Part shown: positions 7,790 through 17,082 of the stretch, piece by piece | Position numbering within the stretch: position 1 is the stretch's first letter | How the letters are laid out: each line of letters starts with the position of its first letter | Assembly (NCBI GenBank): GCA_964384335.1 | Contig: CAYLKN010000001.1 | Span: 1 to 64,000 of the forward strand | Origin: JAUICS01 sp964384335 | GTDB lineage: Bacteria; Pseudomonadota; Alphaproteobacteria; Micavibrionales; Micavibrionaceae | Direction of reading: 5' to 3' | Length of the DNA: 64,000 nucleotides | The notes under the pieces: generated by a model | Databases searched by the model: none | What the model saw: only the letters and a program-made list of their open reading frames with translations | Told to the model about the DNA's origin: nothing | Position numbers and translations under genes: made by a program

Positions 7790-9178
7790 TTATCGTGTAT
7801 TCTGTTCGTTGCACGGATCCGTATACGGCTGAGGATCCTTCATTTCAAGTGCCCAGGCATCATAAATATTTGCATTCGAAAGAACGTTGCCGCCCCTCAT
7901 CGAAAACGCCGTCTGTGCGTTTCCGGCCAAAATCCTGTCACCCATAAAGGTTTTATAAAGGGCGAAGGCTTCCGTATGTGCCCCTTCCATATAGGCTTCG
8001 TAATCAAAAACCTGCCCGCGCAGGGTTGTGGTTATAACGAGGGGATGTCTGCGTCCGTTGTCGTCTTTCGGTTCTGCATTTATAAGAATATTGAAACGCG
8101 AATTGTCAAGGGTTATCGCGTCACGGGCCTCATAATCAAAATCATCGCCATGCCAGAACCGCTCCCATTTCTTGATACCGGATACATCAACCCACATACC
8201 CCATGCGGATATATTCATTTTCCCAAAAGGATCCGATTTTCCAATCACAAGGTATCCCTTGTCAGGATGACTGATTGCGCGTGTTAAAATGGCTTCGCGC
8301 CCGCGCGGATAACTGCGCTCCCACATAATCTCACCGCGCTTACCGATTTTGACCAGCCATCCGGCTTTGCGGCCGGCCTCCTGACGTATCCAGCCTGTTG
8401 CCATGAAACTGGAATCGCCGACCGGATTAAGCTTGAGAAGCTTGCTTCCGGTGCCGAGCTGAAAATTACGGCGCAGTAATTTTTCCCCTTTATCGTCAAC
8501 GTGTAACAAAAAGGCAAAATGGTCAATTTCGCTGTCTTCATTATTGGCCCAGCCAAGGATAACAAAACCGTTGCCATCAAATGACGGTTCTATGTCAAGG
8601 GCCTCATACGTGTAACGGTCTTCGTAGAAAGTCTTTTTCAGTTCCAGATCACCGTTTGCATTATAAAAAGCAACACGCAGCCCCCTTTTTTTTCTCTCAC
8701 TTTCATGAATTTCACCAACGGCAATGTAACGGCCGTTCTGGGTCACGATATCCTTAATGGTCTCTTCATAGGGATTTTTTTCTTTTTTAAGCCATACGAC
8801 TTCGCCTTTTTCATTAATGAGCGACAGGAAAGGTGTATTCATTTTTCCGGTTTCGGGAATAGCGACCCCCGCCGCAAGAAACCGTCCTCCGGACACGGCT
8901 TCCGTAACCGCATAAAACTTTTCAAAACCGTCTTCACCTTCAATGATGCGCCATTTCGCGGGAATATCAAATGTTGAATCGCGTAGTTTGACGATCGCAT
9001 CATAAAGCCCGGCGCAATCCAGCCTGTACTCAAAATCCTGAGCATAGGATTTGTCAACGACTAAAGAAGCCGTTAATAAAATCAGGAAAAATACCGGAAT
9101 GGCTTCAAACGAAATATTTTTCTGATATAAATCAGGAAATTTGAGCATTGTATGTGATACACCAATATGCAAAATCAT
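7790..9178 (-). CDS. Secreted protein with beta-propeller-like repeats, unknown function
   Basis: A 462-residue protein with an N-terminal hydrophobic segment (about 27-45, ending near SYAQ), so it is exported or anchored. The mature part has several units of about 50 residues of the form 'G-G-F-hydrophobic-G-hydrophobic ... D-G-hydrophobic-W', seen in GRFLAAGVA, GRYIAVGEI, NGFVILGWA, SSFMATGWI and KGYLVIGKS. These resemble the blades of a propeller. No catalytic motif is apparent. Two starts are possible, 9178 and 9148; neither has a clear ribosome binding site. The gene is divergent from the glycosyltransferase with only 40 bases between. Confidence 0.75.
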   Translation of the reverse strand: MILHIGVSHTMLKFPDLYQKNISFEAIPVFFLILLTASLVVDKSYAQDFEYRLDCAGLYDAIVKLRDSTFDIPAKWRIIEGEDGFEKFYAVTEAVSGGRFLAAGVAIPETGKMNTPFLSLINEKGEVVWLKKEKNPYEETIKDIVTQNGRYIAVGEIHESERKKRGLRVAFYNANGDLELKKTFYEDRYTYEALDIEPSFDGNGFVILGWANNEDSEIDHFAFLLHVDDKGEKLLRRNFQLGTGSKLLKLNPVGDSSFMATGWIRQEAGRKAGWLVKIGKRGEIMWERSYPRGREAILTRAISHPDKGYLVIGKSDPFGKMNISAWGMWVDVSGIKKWERFWHGDDFDYEARDAITLDNSRFNILINAEPKDDNGRRHPLVITTTLRGQVFDYEAYMEGAHTEAFALYKTFMGDRILAGNAQTAFSMRGGNVLSNANIYDAWALEMKDPQPYTDPCNEQNTR

Positions 9179-9218
9179 TTTTTTAATAATAATAACAGAT
9201 TAACTTGAATACGCTTTC

Positions 9219-10277
9219 ATGAAAATACTTGTTATCAGTGACGCATGGCAGCCCCAGGTAAACGGCGTTGTTAGAACCTATGAGCATCTCCGCGATATGC
9301 TTGAGAAACGAGGACATGAATTCAAAATCGTGGGGCCTTCCGACTTCCCATTCACAATACCAACTCCGGGCTATTCGGAGATCAAGCTTGCCCTTGCACC
9401 ATCCGGAAGGATCAGGCGGATTTACGAAGACTACAAGCCAGACAGGGTTCACGTGGCGACAGAGGGGCCATTGGGATGGGCGGCCCGGAATTTTCTCTAC
9501 AAATGCGGGATTCCGTTTACCACATCTTATCACACCCAGTTTCCAGACTATCTGGCAAAACGTGTTGGCAAACCGTTTCCGTTTCTGCATGACTGGGTCC
9601 AGAGAACGGCCACCAGAACGCTGAAGAAATTTCACTCTCCGGCCTATTCGATTTTTGTTGCTACGCGGAGCCTCGAAGAAGATCTCGTAAGCAAAGGTTT
9701 TTCTGTGCCTATGAAACGACTGACGCGCGGTGTGAATATCGATATTTTCCATCCCGGTAAAAGTCCGCTTGAAGGTCAGTTTAAAAAACCTGTGGCCATT
9801 TACGTCGGCCGCGTTGCCATTGAAAAAAATCTGAAGGCCTTTCTCGGTATGGAATGGAGCGGCAGCAAGGTTATTGTAGGGGAAGGCCCCAGCAAAAAAT
9901 ATCTCCAGAGGCTTTATCCCGAAGCGCACTTTGTTGGTAAAAAGATTGGCGACGACCTGGCCGATCATTACCGGGCAAGTGATGTCTTTGTATTTCCGTC
10001 CAGAACCGATACTTTCGGTATTGTCCTGATTGAGGCTCTGGCCTGCGGTGTTCCGGTTGCGGCCTATCCTGTCATGGGGCCTCAGGATATTGTCGTTCAG
10101 CCATTTCTTGGCTCCATTGACGATGATCTTGAAAAAGCAGCACAGGAAGCGATGAAAAACGGTACATCTGAACAGCGCTTTGCCCACGTCAAGGAGCATT
10201 ACACCTGGGAAAAGGCTGCTGATCAGTTTATTTCGGCGGTTGAGGCAATCGAAGAAGAAAATATTGTTCAGTCCTGA
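9219..10277 (+). CDS. GT4-family glycosyltransferase
   Basis: A 352-residue GT-B glycosyltransferase. The N-terminal domain starts with ILVISDAWQPQVNGVVRTYE, typical of the MgtA/alpha-mannosyltransferase and SqdX-like branch of family GT4. The C-terminal nucleotide-sugar domain has the YVGRVAIEKN block and the retaining-enzyme motif SRTDTFGIVLIEALACG at about 266-282. It is expected to transfer a sugar from a nucleotide donor to a lipid or glycan at the inner face of the membrane. Its neighbours give no specific pathway; glycolipid synthesis would fit with betaine-lipid genes elsewhere in the window, but that is only suggestive. Confidence 0.9.
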   Translation: MKILVISDAWQPQVNGVVRTYEHLRDMLEKRGHEFKIVGPSDFPFTIPTPGYSEIKLALAPSGRIRRIYEDYKPDRVHVATEGPLGWAARNFLYKCGIPFTTSYHTQFPDYLAKRVGKPFPFLHDWVQRTATRTLKKFHSPAYSIFVATRSLEEDLVSKGFSVPMKRLTRGVNIDIFHPGKSPLEGQFKKPVAIYVGRVAIEKNLKAFLGMEWSGSKVIVGEGPSKKYLQRLYPEAHFVGKKIGDDLADHYRASDVFVFPSRTDTFGIVLIEALACGVPVAAYPVMGPQDIVVQPFLGSIDDDLEKAAQEAMKNGTSEQRFAHVKEHYTWEKAADQFISAVEAIEEENIVQS

Positions 10278-10305
10278 ACCCGTAAAGCGCGGTTACGTTA
10301 GGTCA

Positions 10306-10330
10306 CGAAATTGATTTTCCTTGAATTTCG
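10306..10330. promoter_or_regulatory. Inverted repeat upstream of pdxS
   Basis: CGAAATT (10306-10312) and AATTTCG (10324-10330) form a 7-base perfect inverted repeat with an 11-base spacer, 47 bases before the pdxS ATG. It could be an operator or leader hairpin. No T-tract follows, so it is not a classical terminator for the upstream gene. Confidence 0.35.
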
Positions 10331-10376
10331 GCTATCTCTATGTTTATAAACTTATTTAAAATAAGGATATTTGCGT

Positions 10377-11270
10377 ATGAATACTGGATTACAGAAGGTT
10401 ATTGGTATTAAGACCGGTCTTGCCGAGATGCTTAAAGGCGGCGTAATTATGGATGTTGTTACTGCTGAGCAGGCAAAAGTGGCGGAACAGGCCGGGGCAG
10501 TTTCGGTTATGGCTCTCGAAAGAGTTCCGTCCGATATCAGAAAAGCCGGCGGCGTGGCAAGGATGAGCCCGCCTGAGTTGATTGAGGAGATTATGAATGC
10601 CGTATCAATTCCGGTTATGGCGAAATGCAGAATCGGTCATTTTGCGGAGGCCCGTATTCTGGAATCCATGGGTGTGGATTACATTGACGAATCTGAAGTT
10701 CTGACACCTGCGGACGAAGAGTTTCATATTAACAAGCATGATTTTAAAGTTCCGTTTGTGTGCGGCGCCAAAAATCTGGGCGAGGCGCTTCGGCGCATAG
10801 GCGAAGGCGCGGCACTTATGAGAACCAAAGGAGAGCCAGGTACGGGAAATATTGTGGAGGCTGTCCGTCACTTGCGCCATATCAATGCGCATATCCGGAA
10901 GATAACACATATGGACGAAGCTGAGCTGATGACTGAGGCCAAGGAAATGGGTGCGCCTTATGAGCTTTTGAAAATTGTAAAAGAACAGGGCAAACTTCCG
11001 GTTCCGAATTTTGCAGCCGGAGGTATAGCAACTCCTGCCGATGCGTCTTTGTGCATGCTTCTGGGGGCGGAAACAGTGTTTGTGGGGTCGGGGATTTTCA
11101 AATCGGAAAACCCGGAAAAATATGCAAAAGCAATTGTAAAGGCAACGGCTCATTTCAATGATCCGGCAATTGTGCTTGAGGCCAGTAAGGAGCTGGAAGG
11201 TGTTGCCATGCGCGGAACGGAAATTTCCGAACTCGAAGAGCCCATGAAAATGGCAAACAGAGGATGGTAG
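10377..11270 (+). CDS. pdxS: Pyridoxal 5'-phosphate synthase, PdxS subunit
   Basis: A 297-residue (beta/alpha)8 synthase subunit that builds PLP from ribose 5-phosphate, glyceraldehyde 3-phosphate and ammonia supplied by PdxT. The catalytic lysines are visible in VMAKCRIGH (about 80) and MRTKGEPGTGN (about 150), and the phosphate site in NFAAGGIATPADA (about 210). The protein is full length. I use the ATG at 10377 because AAGGA lies 9 bases upstream; a TTG at 10371 would be too close to it. Most alphaproteobacteria make PLP by the PdxA/PdxJ route, so this pathway may have been acquired. PdxT lies 127 bases downstream. Confidence 0.97.
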   Translation: MNTGLQKVIGIKTGLAEMLKGGVIMDVVTAEQAKVAEQAGAVSVMALERVPSDIRKAGGVARMSPPELIEEIMNAVSIPVMAKCRIGHFAEARILESMGVDYIDESEVLTPADEEFHINKHDFKVPFVCGAKNLGEALRRIGEGAALMRTKGEPGTGNIVEAVRHLRHINAHIRKITHMDEAELMTEAKEMGAPYELLKIVKEQGKLPVPNFAAGGIATPADASLCMLLGAETVFVGSGIFKSENPEKYAKAIVKATAHFNDPAIVLEASKELEGVAMRGTEISELEEPMKMANRGW

Positions 11271-11397
11271 CAATCCATCCGTGCTCATAAAACTGGCTGT
11301 CCAAAAAAAATTGGAGGGCCTGTAAATGTTCCTTCAAAACAGTTGCTTTTAAAAAAATAATTTTGACCTTCGAAAGCCGGCATGAATTTCCAGACCT

Positions 11398-11970
11398 ATG
11401 ACTAAATTCTATACAATCGGAGTTTTGGGCCTGCAGGGATGTGTCAGTCCTCATAAACCTCATATTGAGGCAATGGGCGATTGTTTTAAAATAGTAAAAA
11501 CAAAAAAAGATATTGATGAAGTTGACGCCCTGATTCTTCCAGGCGGGGAAAGCACAACCATGCTGCGGCTTATCAACACATTCAACCTTAAAAAAAATCT
11601 TGAAACATTTTTCAGGTACAGGCCGGTATGGGGAATATGCGCCGGGGCCATTCTCATGGCGAGGGACGTTACCAATCCTCCGCAGGAGTCTTTCGATCTT
11701 CTGAATATTACCGCCGAACGTAACGCTTATGGAAGGCAGCTTGAAAGCATCCAGCAGGTTATAGACGGGTACCCCGTGTCCTATATCCGTGCGCCGCGCT
11801 TGTCATGCAGTGACCCGGAAGTCACAATTCATGCATGGCGCGGGGATGATCCGGTATGGCTTGAAAAAAAGAATTATATGGCCACGACTTTTCACCCCGA
11901 GATGACTTTGGAATTTCCATCACCGATGCATATGAAATTCCGGGAGATAATTCGCGAAGCAATTCAATAA
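11398..11970 (+). CDS. pdxT: Pyridoxal 5'-phosphate synthase, glutaminase subunit PdxT
   Basis: A 190-residue class I glutamine amidotransferase that releases ammonia for PdxS. Conserved blocks are GVLGLQGCVSPH near the start, LPGGESTTM at about 48-56, the nucleophile Cys in GICAGA at about 80, and the His-x-Glu of FHPEMTLE near 170. The typical 'GLQG.V..H' variant is kept. It is separated from pdxS by 127 bases without a clear terminator, longer than in most pdxST operons; the two may still be co-transcribed. No strong ribosome binding site precedes the ATG. Confidence 0.95.
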   Translation: MTKFYTIGVLGLQGCVSPHKPHIEAMGDCFKIVKTKKDIDEVDALILPGGESTTMLRLINTFNLKKNLETFFRYRPVWGICAGAILMARDVTNPPQESFDLLNITAERNAYGRQLESIQQVIDGYPVSYIRAPRLSCSDPEVTIHAWRGDDPVWLEKKNYMATTFHPEMTLEFPSPMHMKFREIIREAIQ

Positions 11971-12066
11971 AACTTTAGTTTTTCCTCATAAAATATTAAG
12001 ATTTAATTGATATTTTGAAGTGTTAGTTCAAAATTTTATAAGTGCGTTTATATACTTGAAGGGGTT

Positions 12067-12972
12067 ATGGGTACATTTTTTAAAAATTACAGAAATTCTT
12101 TACTTTTGTTACCGGTTCTCGCGACCATCCTGTTTGCCGGCGGCGATGTACAGGCACAGAAACGGAAAACCCCGATTGGGCAGCTTGCGACACTGGAGGG
12201 CGAAGCCAGGCTTGTAGGCAGTACAGGCAATGTGGGATTGCGCGCCGGGGATCCCGTTTACAAAAACAACACAATTGAGACAGGACCGGAGTCCAGGGCC
12301 ATCATTCTTTTTGTTGATGATACCGAAATTCATCTGGGTGAAAACGCATCTTTAACAATCAACGAATATGTATATGATCCGTTTCCCGGTATTCAGAATG
12401 TAAGCTTCACGCAGCCGAAACCGAACAAGGCCGAGTTTTCAGTGTTAAAGGGTGCGTTTGAATATGTTTCCGGACTGCTTGCGGACCCGTATGACGCCGA
12501 TGTTGATATTGAAACGGTTCACGGTTCAATCGGCATACGCGGGACAATTGTTTGGGGAGGAAGGCTCGAGGATGAGGTTTATTCTGTATATGTTAGTGAC
12601 GGATCAGTCGAATTCGATACCGGTAGTGATAATGTGATCATTCCTTCCGGAAACGGAATAATTATTGACAGTCTTCAGGAAGATCTTCCGGATCCCGCTG
12701 CGTGGTCGGTGGAAAATCTGACGAATGCCATACGGCAGGTCAGATTTAACAGGGAACAGAGGATTATACAGGCTATTCGCGAAGCGCGCCGTGAAAACAG
12801 CACATTAAGACGCCAGTTCTGGGCTGCGACATACCCGGACCGCCCTGTGCCCTGGCGCTCGTATGATGACAATTCGTTTTTCACACCTGAATTCCTTGAT
12901 CAAATGCGACGCCATAATGAACGTATGAAAATCCATGACGGCCGTATTCGGGACTGGCAAAGGTCTAAGTAA
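12067..12972 (+). CDS. Secreted FecR-domain protein
   Basis: A 301-residue exported protein with a signal peptide (hydrophobic about 11-24, cleavage near VQAQ at about 31). The FecR-like domain at about 38-190 shows GDPVYKNNTIETGPESRAIILFVDDTEIHLGENASLTI, and later VHGSIGIRGTIVWGG with VYVSDGSVEF. The C-terminal 90 residues are Arg/Glu-rich and helical. There is no membrane helix and no sigma factor next to it, so it is a free FecR-domain protein of the type common in alphaproteobacteria and not a FecIR iron regulator. Role unknown, possibly envelope scaffold or surface polymer. Confidence 0.85.
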   Translation: MGTFFKNYRNSLLLLPVLATILFAGGDVQAQKRKTPIGQLATLEGEARLVGSTGNVGLRAGDPVYKNNTIETGPESRAIILFVDDTEIHLGENASLTINEYVYDPFPGIQNVSFTQPKPNKAEFSVLKGAFEYVSGLLADPYDADVDIETVHGSIGIRGTIVWGGRLEDEVYSVYVSDGSVEFDTGSDNVIIPSGNGIIIDSLQEDLPDPAAWSVENLTNAIRQVRFNREQRIIQAIREARRENSTLRRQFWAATYPDRPVPWRSYDDNSFFTPEFLDQMRRHNERMKIHDGRIRDWQRSK

Positions 12973-13047
12973 TTCTTTTTAGGGGCTTAAGCCTAAACGA
13001 TCTTAGTTATTGCAATCTTTTCTTTTTTAGCTGGTATCCCATCGGCC

Positions 13048-14058
13048 ATGTTCAATATCTTCAAAAAAGATCCGGTTAAAAAACTCGAAAAAGATCCACG
13101 TTTTCAAAACTACAAAAAGGGGGTGCAAAACCGTCTGATTGGTCTCACCAGGCAGATCGGAGGCAACGCCCTTGATCTTGTTCTGCCCGTTCGTGTGGCT
13201 GCGGCCAACGCTGCAAGGCTGATGATCAATGCCGAAGATCCCGTTAAAGATACTATGACGGGTTATCAAATTCTACACTGCAAGATGGTTAAGGATTTGC
13301 GTGCGATGCGTTTTGGCCAGGACCTTGTCCGGATTGCCGGCCGCCACAGGATTTCACTGGCGGCGCATGACAAAAAAGGCGCCAATGGCTATTTCCATCC
13401 GCGCTATAACCTTGTTGCCTATAACCCCAGGGAAATGCCTGACAGAAAAGCAATCGACTGGCACGAACCGCCTTACGACCATTCCGAAGCTTACGCCGAC
13501 ATGATGGTGACTTTGTACGAAGAGTTTGTTCATGCGGCACAGTTTCGGCACTGGGGCATTTTTTTACCCTCGTACAGGGAGCGTTGCCGCCCGATTGACG
13601 AGCAGCTATGGAATATTCTGGTGGAGGTTCATGCAAAGATTATCGTCTCTATGGCCTATCTCCAGTTTTACGGTCATCATAAAGTGGAAAGGCTTGATAA
13701 CAGTCTTTTGATGCAGTCCCATTACAAACCAATTTTAAAAGGGGTCGAACAGGTTTACCGGCAGCACGGATATAAGAAGGTGGATGAGGATGCGTCCCTG
13801 CTTGTGCCGGCTTTTGAAGCCTTTTTCAAGGATGCCCGGGCCGTGGATTGTTATCTGGAACAAAGCATCCGGTTTATGAAACATGCGCAGCCCGGCGGAG
13901 AAATTCCACAGGAACGCTATATCAATGCGTTCGGAGCCTTGCCGGGGGTTAAAGGCAATATGCTTAAAGGCAGATATAACAATATATACGAGATAATTTT
14001 CCTTATGCCGAAGGACAGCAGACTCGGCGAATTCTTCCAGCGGCATTTTGTCAGCTAG
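13048..14058 (+). CDS. Unknown cytosolic protein with an EEFVHAAQ motif, possible metallopeptidase
   Basis: A 336-residue protein with no signal peptide or membrane segment, positively charged at the N-terminus. The most eye-catching block is LYEEFVHAAQFRHWG at about 156-170, with a second conserved-looking stretch at YRERCRPIDEQLWN. The E-x3-H-x5-H arrangement recalls reduced zinc-peptidase motifs and I believe related alphaproteobacterial proteins are annotated as putative metallopeptidases (DUF6782-type), but I cannot confirm the family. It is in single-gene context between the FecR-domain gene and thrS. Confidence 0.65.
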   Translation: MFNIFKKDPVKKLEKDPRFQNYKKGVQNRLIGLTRQIGGNALDLVLPVRVAAANAARLMINAEDPVKDTMTGYQILHCKMVKDLRAMRFGQDLVRIAGRHRISLAAHDKKGANGYFHPRYNLVAYNPREMPDRKAIDWHEPPYDHSEAYADMMVTLYEEFVHAAQFRHWGIFLPSYRERCRPIDEQLWNILVEVHAKIIVSMAYLQFYGHHKVERLDNSLLMQSHYKPILKGVEQVYRQHGYKKVDEDASLLVPAFEAFFKDARAVDCYLEQSIRFMKHAQPGGEIPQERYINAFGALPGVKGNMLKGRYNNIYEIIFLMPKDSRLGEFFQRHFVS

Positions 14059-14146
14059 GCTAAAAGCCCCATTTATCTATGCCAACTGAAAACTTTTGTC
14101 CATATTTCTCTTGGCTTGCGGCGGCGGAGTTGCTAGGTAATGAAAG

Positions 14147-16132
14147 ATGAGTGATGCACAGATGGATAATACTGAATTTCAAATTGTTCTGACCTTACCT
14201 GATGGTAGTGCCCGTAAGGCACCGCATGGAATAACCGGATATGAATTTGCAGAGAGTATCGCAAAGTCTTTGGCAAAGGCAGCCGTTGCCGTTGAAGTCG
14301 ATGGAAATTTGCAGGATTTATCGCGGCCGATTGATCAGGACGCCTCAGTCAGAATTATTAAACGCGAAGATGACAAAGCCCTTGAAATGATCCGGCATGA
14401 TGCCGCACACGTTATGGCTGAGGCTGTACAGTCGCTTTATCCCGGAACGCAGGTGACAATCGGTCCGGCGATTGAAAACGGATTTTATTATGATTTTCAC
14501 CGCAACAAACCCTTCTCTACCGAAGATCTTGAAGCAATTGAAAAGAAAATGGAGGAGATTATTGAGCGTGGGGAATCTTTCACCCGCGAAGTTTGGGATC
14601 GCGAGGAAGCAATAAGGTATTTCAAAGGGAAAGGTGAGAATTTCAAGGCGGAGTTGATAGAAGACCTGCCGGAAGATCAGGAAATTTCAATATACAGACA
14701 GGGTGACTGGCTTGATCTGTGTCGCGGCCCGCATATGCCCACAACAAAACATGTTGGCAAGGCCTTTAAACTGACGGGCGTTGCAGGGGCGTACTGGCGC
14801 GGGGATTCAAACCGCCCGATGTTGACCCGCATTTATGGTACTGCCTGGCGAACAAGGGAAGAGCTTGATCAGTACCTGCATCACCATGAAGAAGCGGAAA
14901 AAAGAGACCACCGCAAGCTGGGCAGGGAAATGAATCTGTTTCACTTTCAGGAGGAGGCGCAGGGGTCGTGTTTCTGGCATCCGAAAGGATTTACGATTTA
15001 TAACCTTCTGGAGCAATATATACGCCGGAGGATTTATGACGACGGCTATGTTGAGGTGAAAACGCCGCAGCTTATTGATAACAAATTATGGGAGGCATCC
15101 GGCCATTGGGGAAAATTCAGGGAAAACATGTTTGTTGTCCCGGATGAGGTGCCAGGCACGGACGATGAAGAAAGCATCCTTTCCGGTGAAGGTCGCCTTA
15201 TGGCGCTAAAGCCTATGAACTGCCCGGCGCATGTGCAGATTTTCAAGCAGGGTATAACCTCATACCGTGATCTGCCTATCCGTATGGCGGAGATGGGATG
15301 TTGCCACCGAAACGAGGCGCACGGTTCTCTCCACGGTCTTATGCGTGTCCGCCAGATGACCCAGGATGATGCACACGTTTTCTGCCGCGAAGACCAGATA
15401 CGGGATGAAGTAAAGCGGTTCATCGAACTCTTTAACCGCGTATACCGGGATTTCGGTTTTAACAATATAAAAATCCTGCTGGCAACGCGTCCAGAAAAAC
15501 GTGCCGGATCGGACGATGTCTGGGACAGGGCGGAAAAAGCCATGGCAAGCGCGCTGGAAGATCTAAGCCTGCCCTTTGACTATGCTGAGGGGGAAGGGGC
15601 GTTTTACGGCCCCAAATATGAATTTCACCTGAAAGATGCCATCGGCCGGTCCTGGCAGATGGGAACATGCCAGCTGGATTTTGTCCTGCCGGAGCGTCTT
15701 GATGCCAATTATATCGGTGAAGATGGTGAAAAACATCGTCCCGTCATGATACATCGTGCGGTATTCGGAACGTTTGAGCGTTTCATAGGTGTATTGCTTG
15801 AAAGTACGGCGGGGCGTCTGCCTTTCTGGCTTGCTCCCGTTCAGTGCGTTGTTGCATCAATAACCGATACGGCGGCAGAATATGCGGAAAAGGTTGCCTC
15901 AACTCTCAAATCACTTGGAATACGTGCTGAAACAGACATCCGCAATGAAAAAATCAACTATAAAATCCGTGAGCATTCAGTACAGAAAGTGCCGTTTATC
16001 TTTGTTGTCGGCGGCCGGGAAGCGGATAATGAAACCGTGACGATCCGTAAACTCGGGACAGAAAAGCAGGAAACAAAACCGCTTGAAACTGCCGCCACTG
16101 ATCTGAAAGCGGAATGCCAGCCACCTTTTTAA
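14147..16132 (+). CDS. thrS: Threonine--tRNA ligase
   Basis: A 661-residue class II threonyl-tRNA synthetase. It has a TGS domain (about 10-75), an editing (TGS/SAD) domain with HDAAHVMAEAVQ at about 85 and the DLCRGPHMP block near 190, a catalytic core with MKPMNCPAHVQIF (zinc-ligand Cys) near 355, motif 2 RNEAHGSLHGLMRVRQMTQDDAH near 390, motif 3 near 545, and a C-terminal anticodon domain. All expected parts are present and length is normal. It precedes a membrane transporter gene whose start overlaps or lies just past the thrS stop. Confidence 0.98.
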   Translation: MSDAQMDNTEFQIVLTLPDGSARKAPHGITGYEFAESIAKSLAKAAVAVEVDGNLQDLSRPIDQDASVRIIKREDDKALEMIRHDAAHVMAEAVQSLYPGTQVTIGPAIENGFYYDFHRNKPFSTEDLEAIEKKMEEIIERGESFTREVWDREEAIRYFKGKGENFKAELIEDLPEDQEISIYRQGDWLDLCRGPHMPTTKHVGKAFKLTGVAGAYWRGDSNRPMLTRIYGTAWRTREELDQYLHHHEEAEKRDHRKLGREMNLFHFQEEAQGSCFWHPKGFTIYNLLEQYIRRRIYDDGYVEVKTPQLIDNKLWEASGHWGKFRENMFVVPDEVPGTDDEESILSGEGRLMALKPMNCPAHVQIFKQGITSYRDLPIRMAEMGCCHRNEAHGSLHGLMRVRQMTQDDAHVFCREDQIRDEVKRFIELFNRVYRDFGFNNIKILLATRPEKRAGSDDVWDRAEKAMASALEDLSLPFDYAEGEGAFYGPKYEFHLKDAIGRSWQMGTCQLDFVLPERLDANYIGEDGEKHRPVMIHRAVFGTFERFIGVLLESTAGRLPFWLAPVQCVVASITDTAAEYAEKVASTLKSLGIRAETDIRNEKINYKIREHSVQKVPFIFVVGGREADNETVTIRKLGTEKQETKPLETAATDLKAECQPPF

Positions 16133-16140
16133 GGTTATTT

Positions 16141-17082
16141 ATGCTTTGGTTCTGGCTTTCACTCATTCACCCACTCTTTTTTTCTGTGAGCAACATTCTT
16201 GATCAGGTGCTGGTCAGGAAGTATTTCGCGGCAAGTATTCCGGGATTTTTTATCCTCACGGGACTCTCCGTTCCGCTTTTAATGATTGTGCTTTATCTGA
16301 TGTATCCGTCCGTTATGAATATAAGCGTACAAAACGCTTTATACCTAAATTTGATAGGATTACTGTATGTTGCCTTTGTTTATCCATACTGTCATGCCAT
16401 TAGGAGCGATGATGCAACAGTCGTCGTGCCCATTTTTGATCTGGCTCCTGTTTTTGTTTATTTAATCGGTTTTTTTATTCTTGGAGAAACTATATCACCA
16501 TTGCGACTTCTGGGAGGGACATTGATAGTTGCGGCTTCTGTTTTCATAGTCTGGGACTTTGAAAAGAGACAATTTAGGTGGCGGCTGTTTACCTTAATGA
16601 TTGTTTCCACACTCATCTATGCACTTATGAACATTGCATTACGACTTGCCGCAGACTTTGAGTGGTACGTAATCATATTCTGGATGATGCCAGCGTGGAT
16701 TGAAATAGCGATAGTTTTTGTGTTGATAAAACCAGACATATTTAAAGAAGTTATATCAGCAATTAAAAATACGAAGGGTGTAACATACTTTTTGATGCTT
16801 TTCGCCGGTACTACAGATACTGTTGCAGTTGCCAGTATAGCTGCGGCAATATCTGTAGCGCCTGCAACCGCCCTTGTGTCATTGGTAGGAGGTATACAAC
16901 CCCTGATTCTGATAGGTTTTGGCGGTATGGCAGCCTATATCTGGCCGTCTTTTATAGAAAGACTAAACCTTGGTAAAGCACTGGCTCTGAAAATTGTCTG
17001 TGGTATTATAATTTTAGTGGGTCTTTTTCTTATTTTATTTGAAGATATGGGATTGACATTTGGTTCTGGCATAAACTTCTAA
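16141..17082 (+). CDS. DMT/EamA-family permease
   Basis: A 313-residue integral membrane protein with about ten predicted helices arranged as two EamA-like repeats of five (for example about 15-130 and 155-300). It belongs to the drug/metabolite transporter superfamily; substrate unknown. I prefer the ATG at 16141 because AAGG lies 6 bases before it. An ATG at 16114 overlapping thrS would add nine residues. Its last 4 bases overlap the convergent fabI end. The sequence is more A+T-rich than thrS, hinting at a different history. Confidence 0.85.
   Translation: MLWFWLSLIHPLFFSVSNILDQVLVRKYFAASIPGFFILTGLSVPLLMIVLYLMYPSVMNISVQNALYLNLIGLLYVAFVYPYCHAIRSDDATVVVPIFDLAPVFVYLIGFFILGETISPLRLLGGTLIVAASVFIVWDFEKRQFRWRLFTLMIVSTLIYALMNIALRLAADFEWYVIIFWMMPAWIEIAIVFVLIKPDIFKEVISAIKNTKGVTYFLMLFAGTTDTVAVASIAAAISVAPATALVSLVGGIQPLILIGFGGMAAYIWPSFIERLNLGKALALKIVCGIIILVGLFLILFEDMGLTFGSGINF

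Noticed and set aside
9183..10199. Minus-strand frame of 338 codons opposite the glycosyltransferase
   Set aside because: The plus-strand gene has clear GT4 motifs; the antisense protein is basic and featureless.
11971..11985. AAAACT/AGTTTT mini-hairpin after pdxT
   Set aside because: Only six A+T pairs with a 2-base loop; too weak to call a terminator.
12973..13047. GGCTTAAGCC palindrome after the FecR-domain gene considered as a terminator
   Set aside because: The stem is short, with a bulge, and the T-rich stretch follows about 25 bases later, so it lacks intrinsic terminator form.
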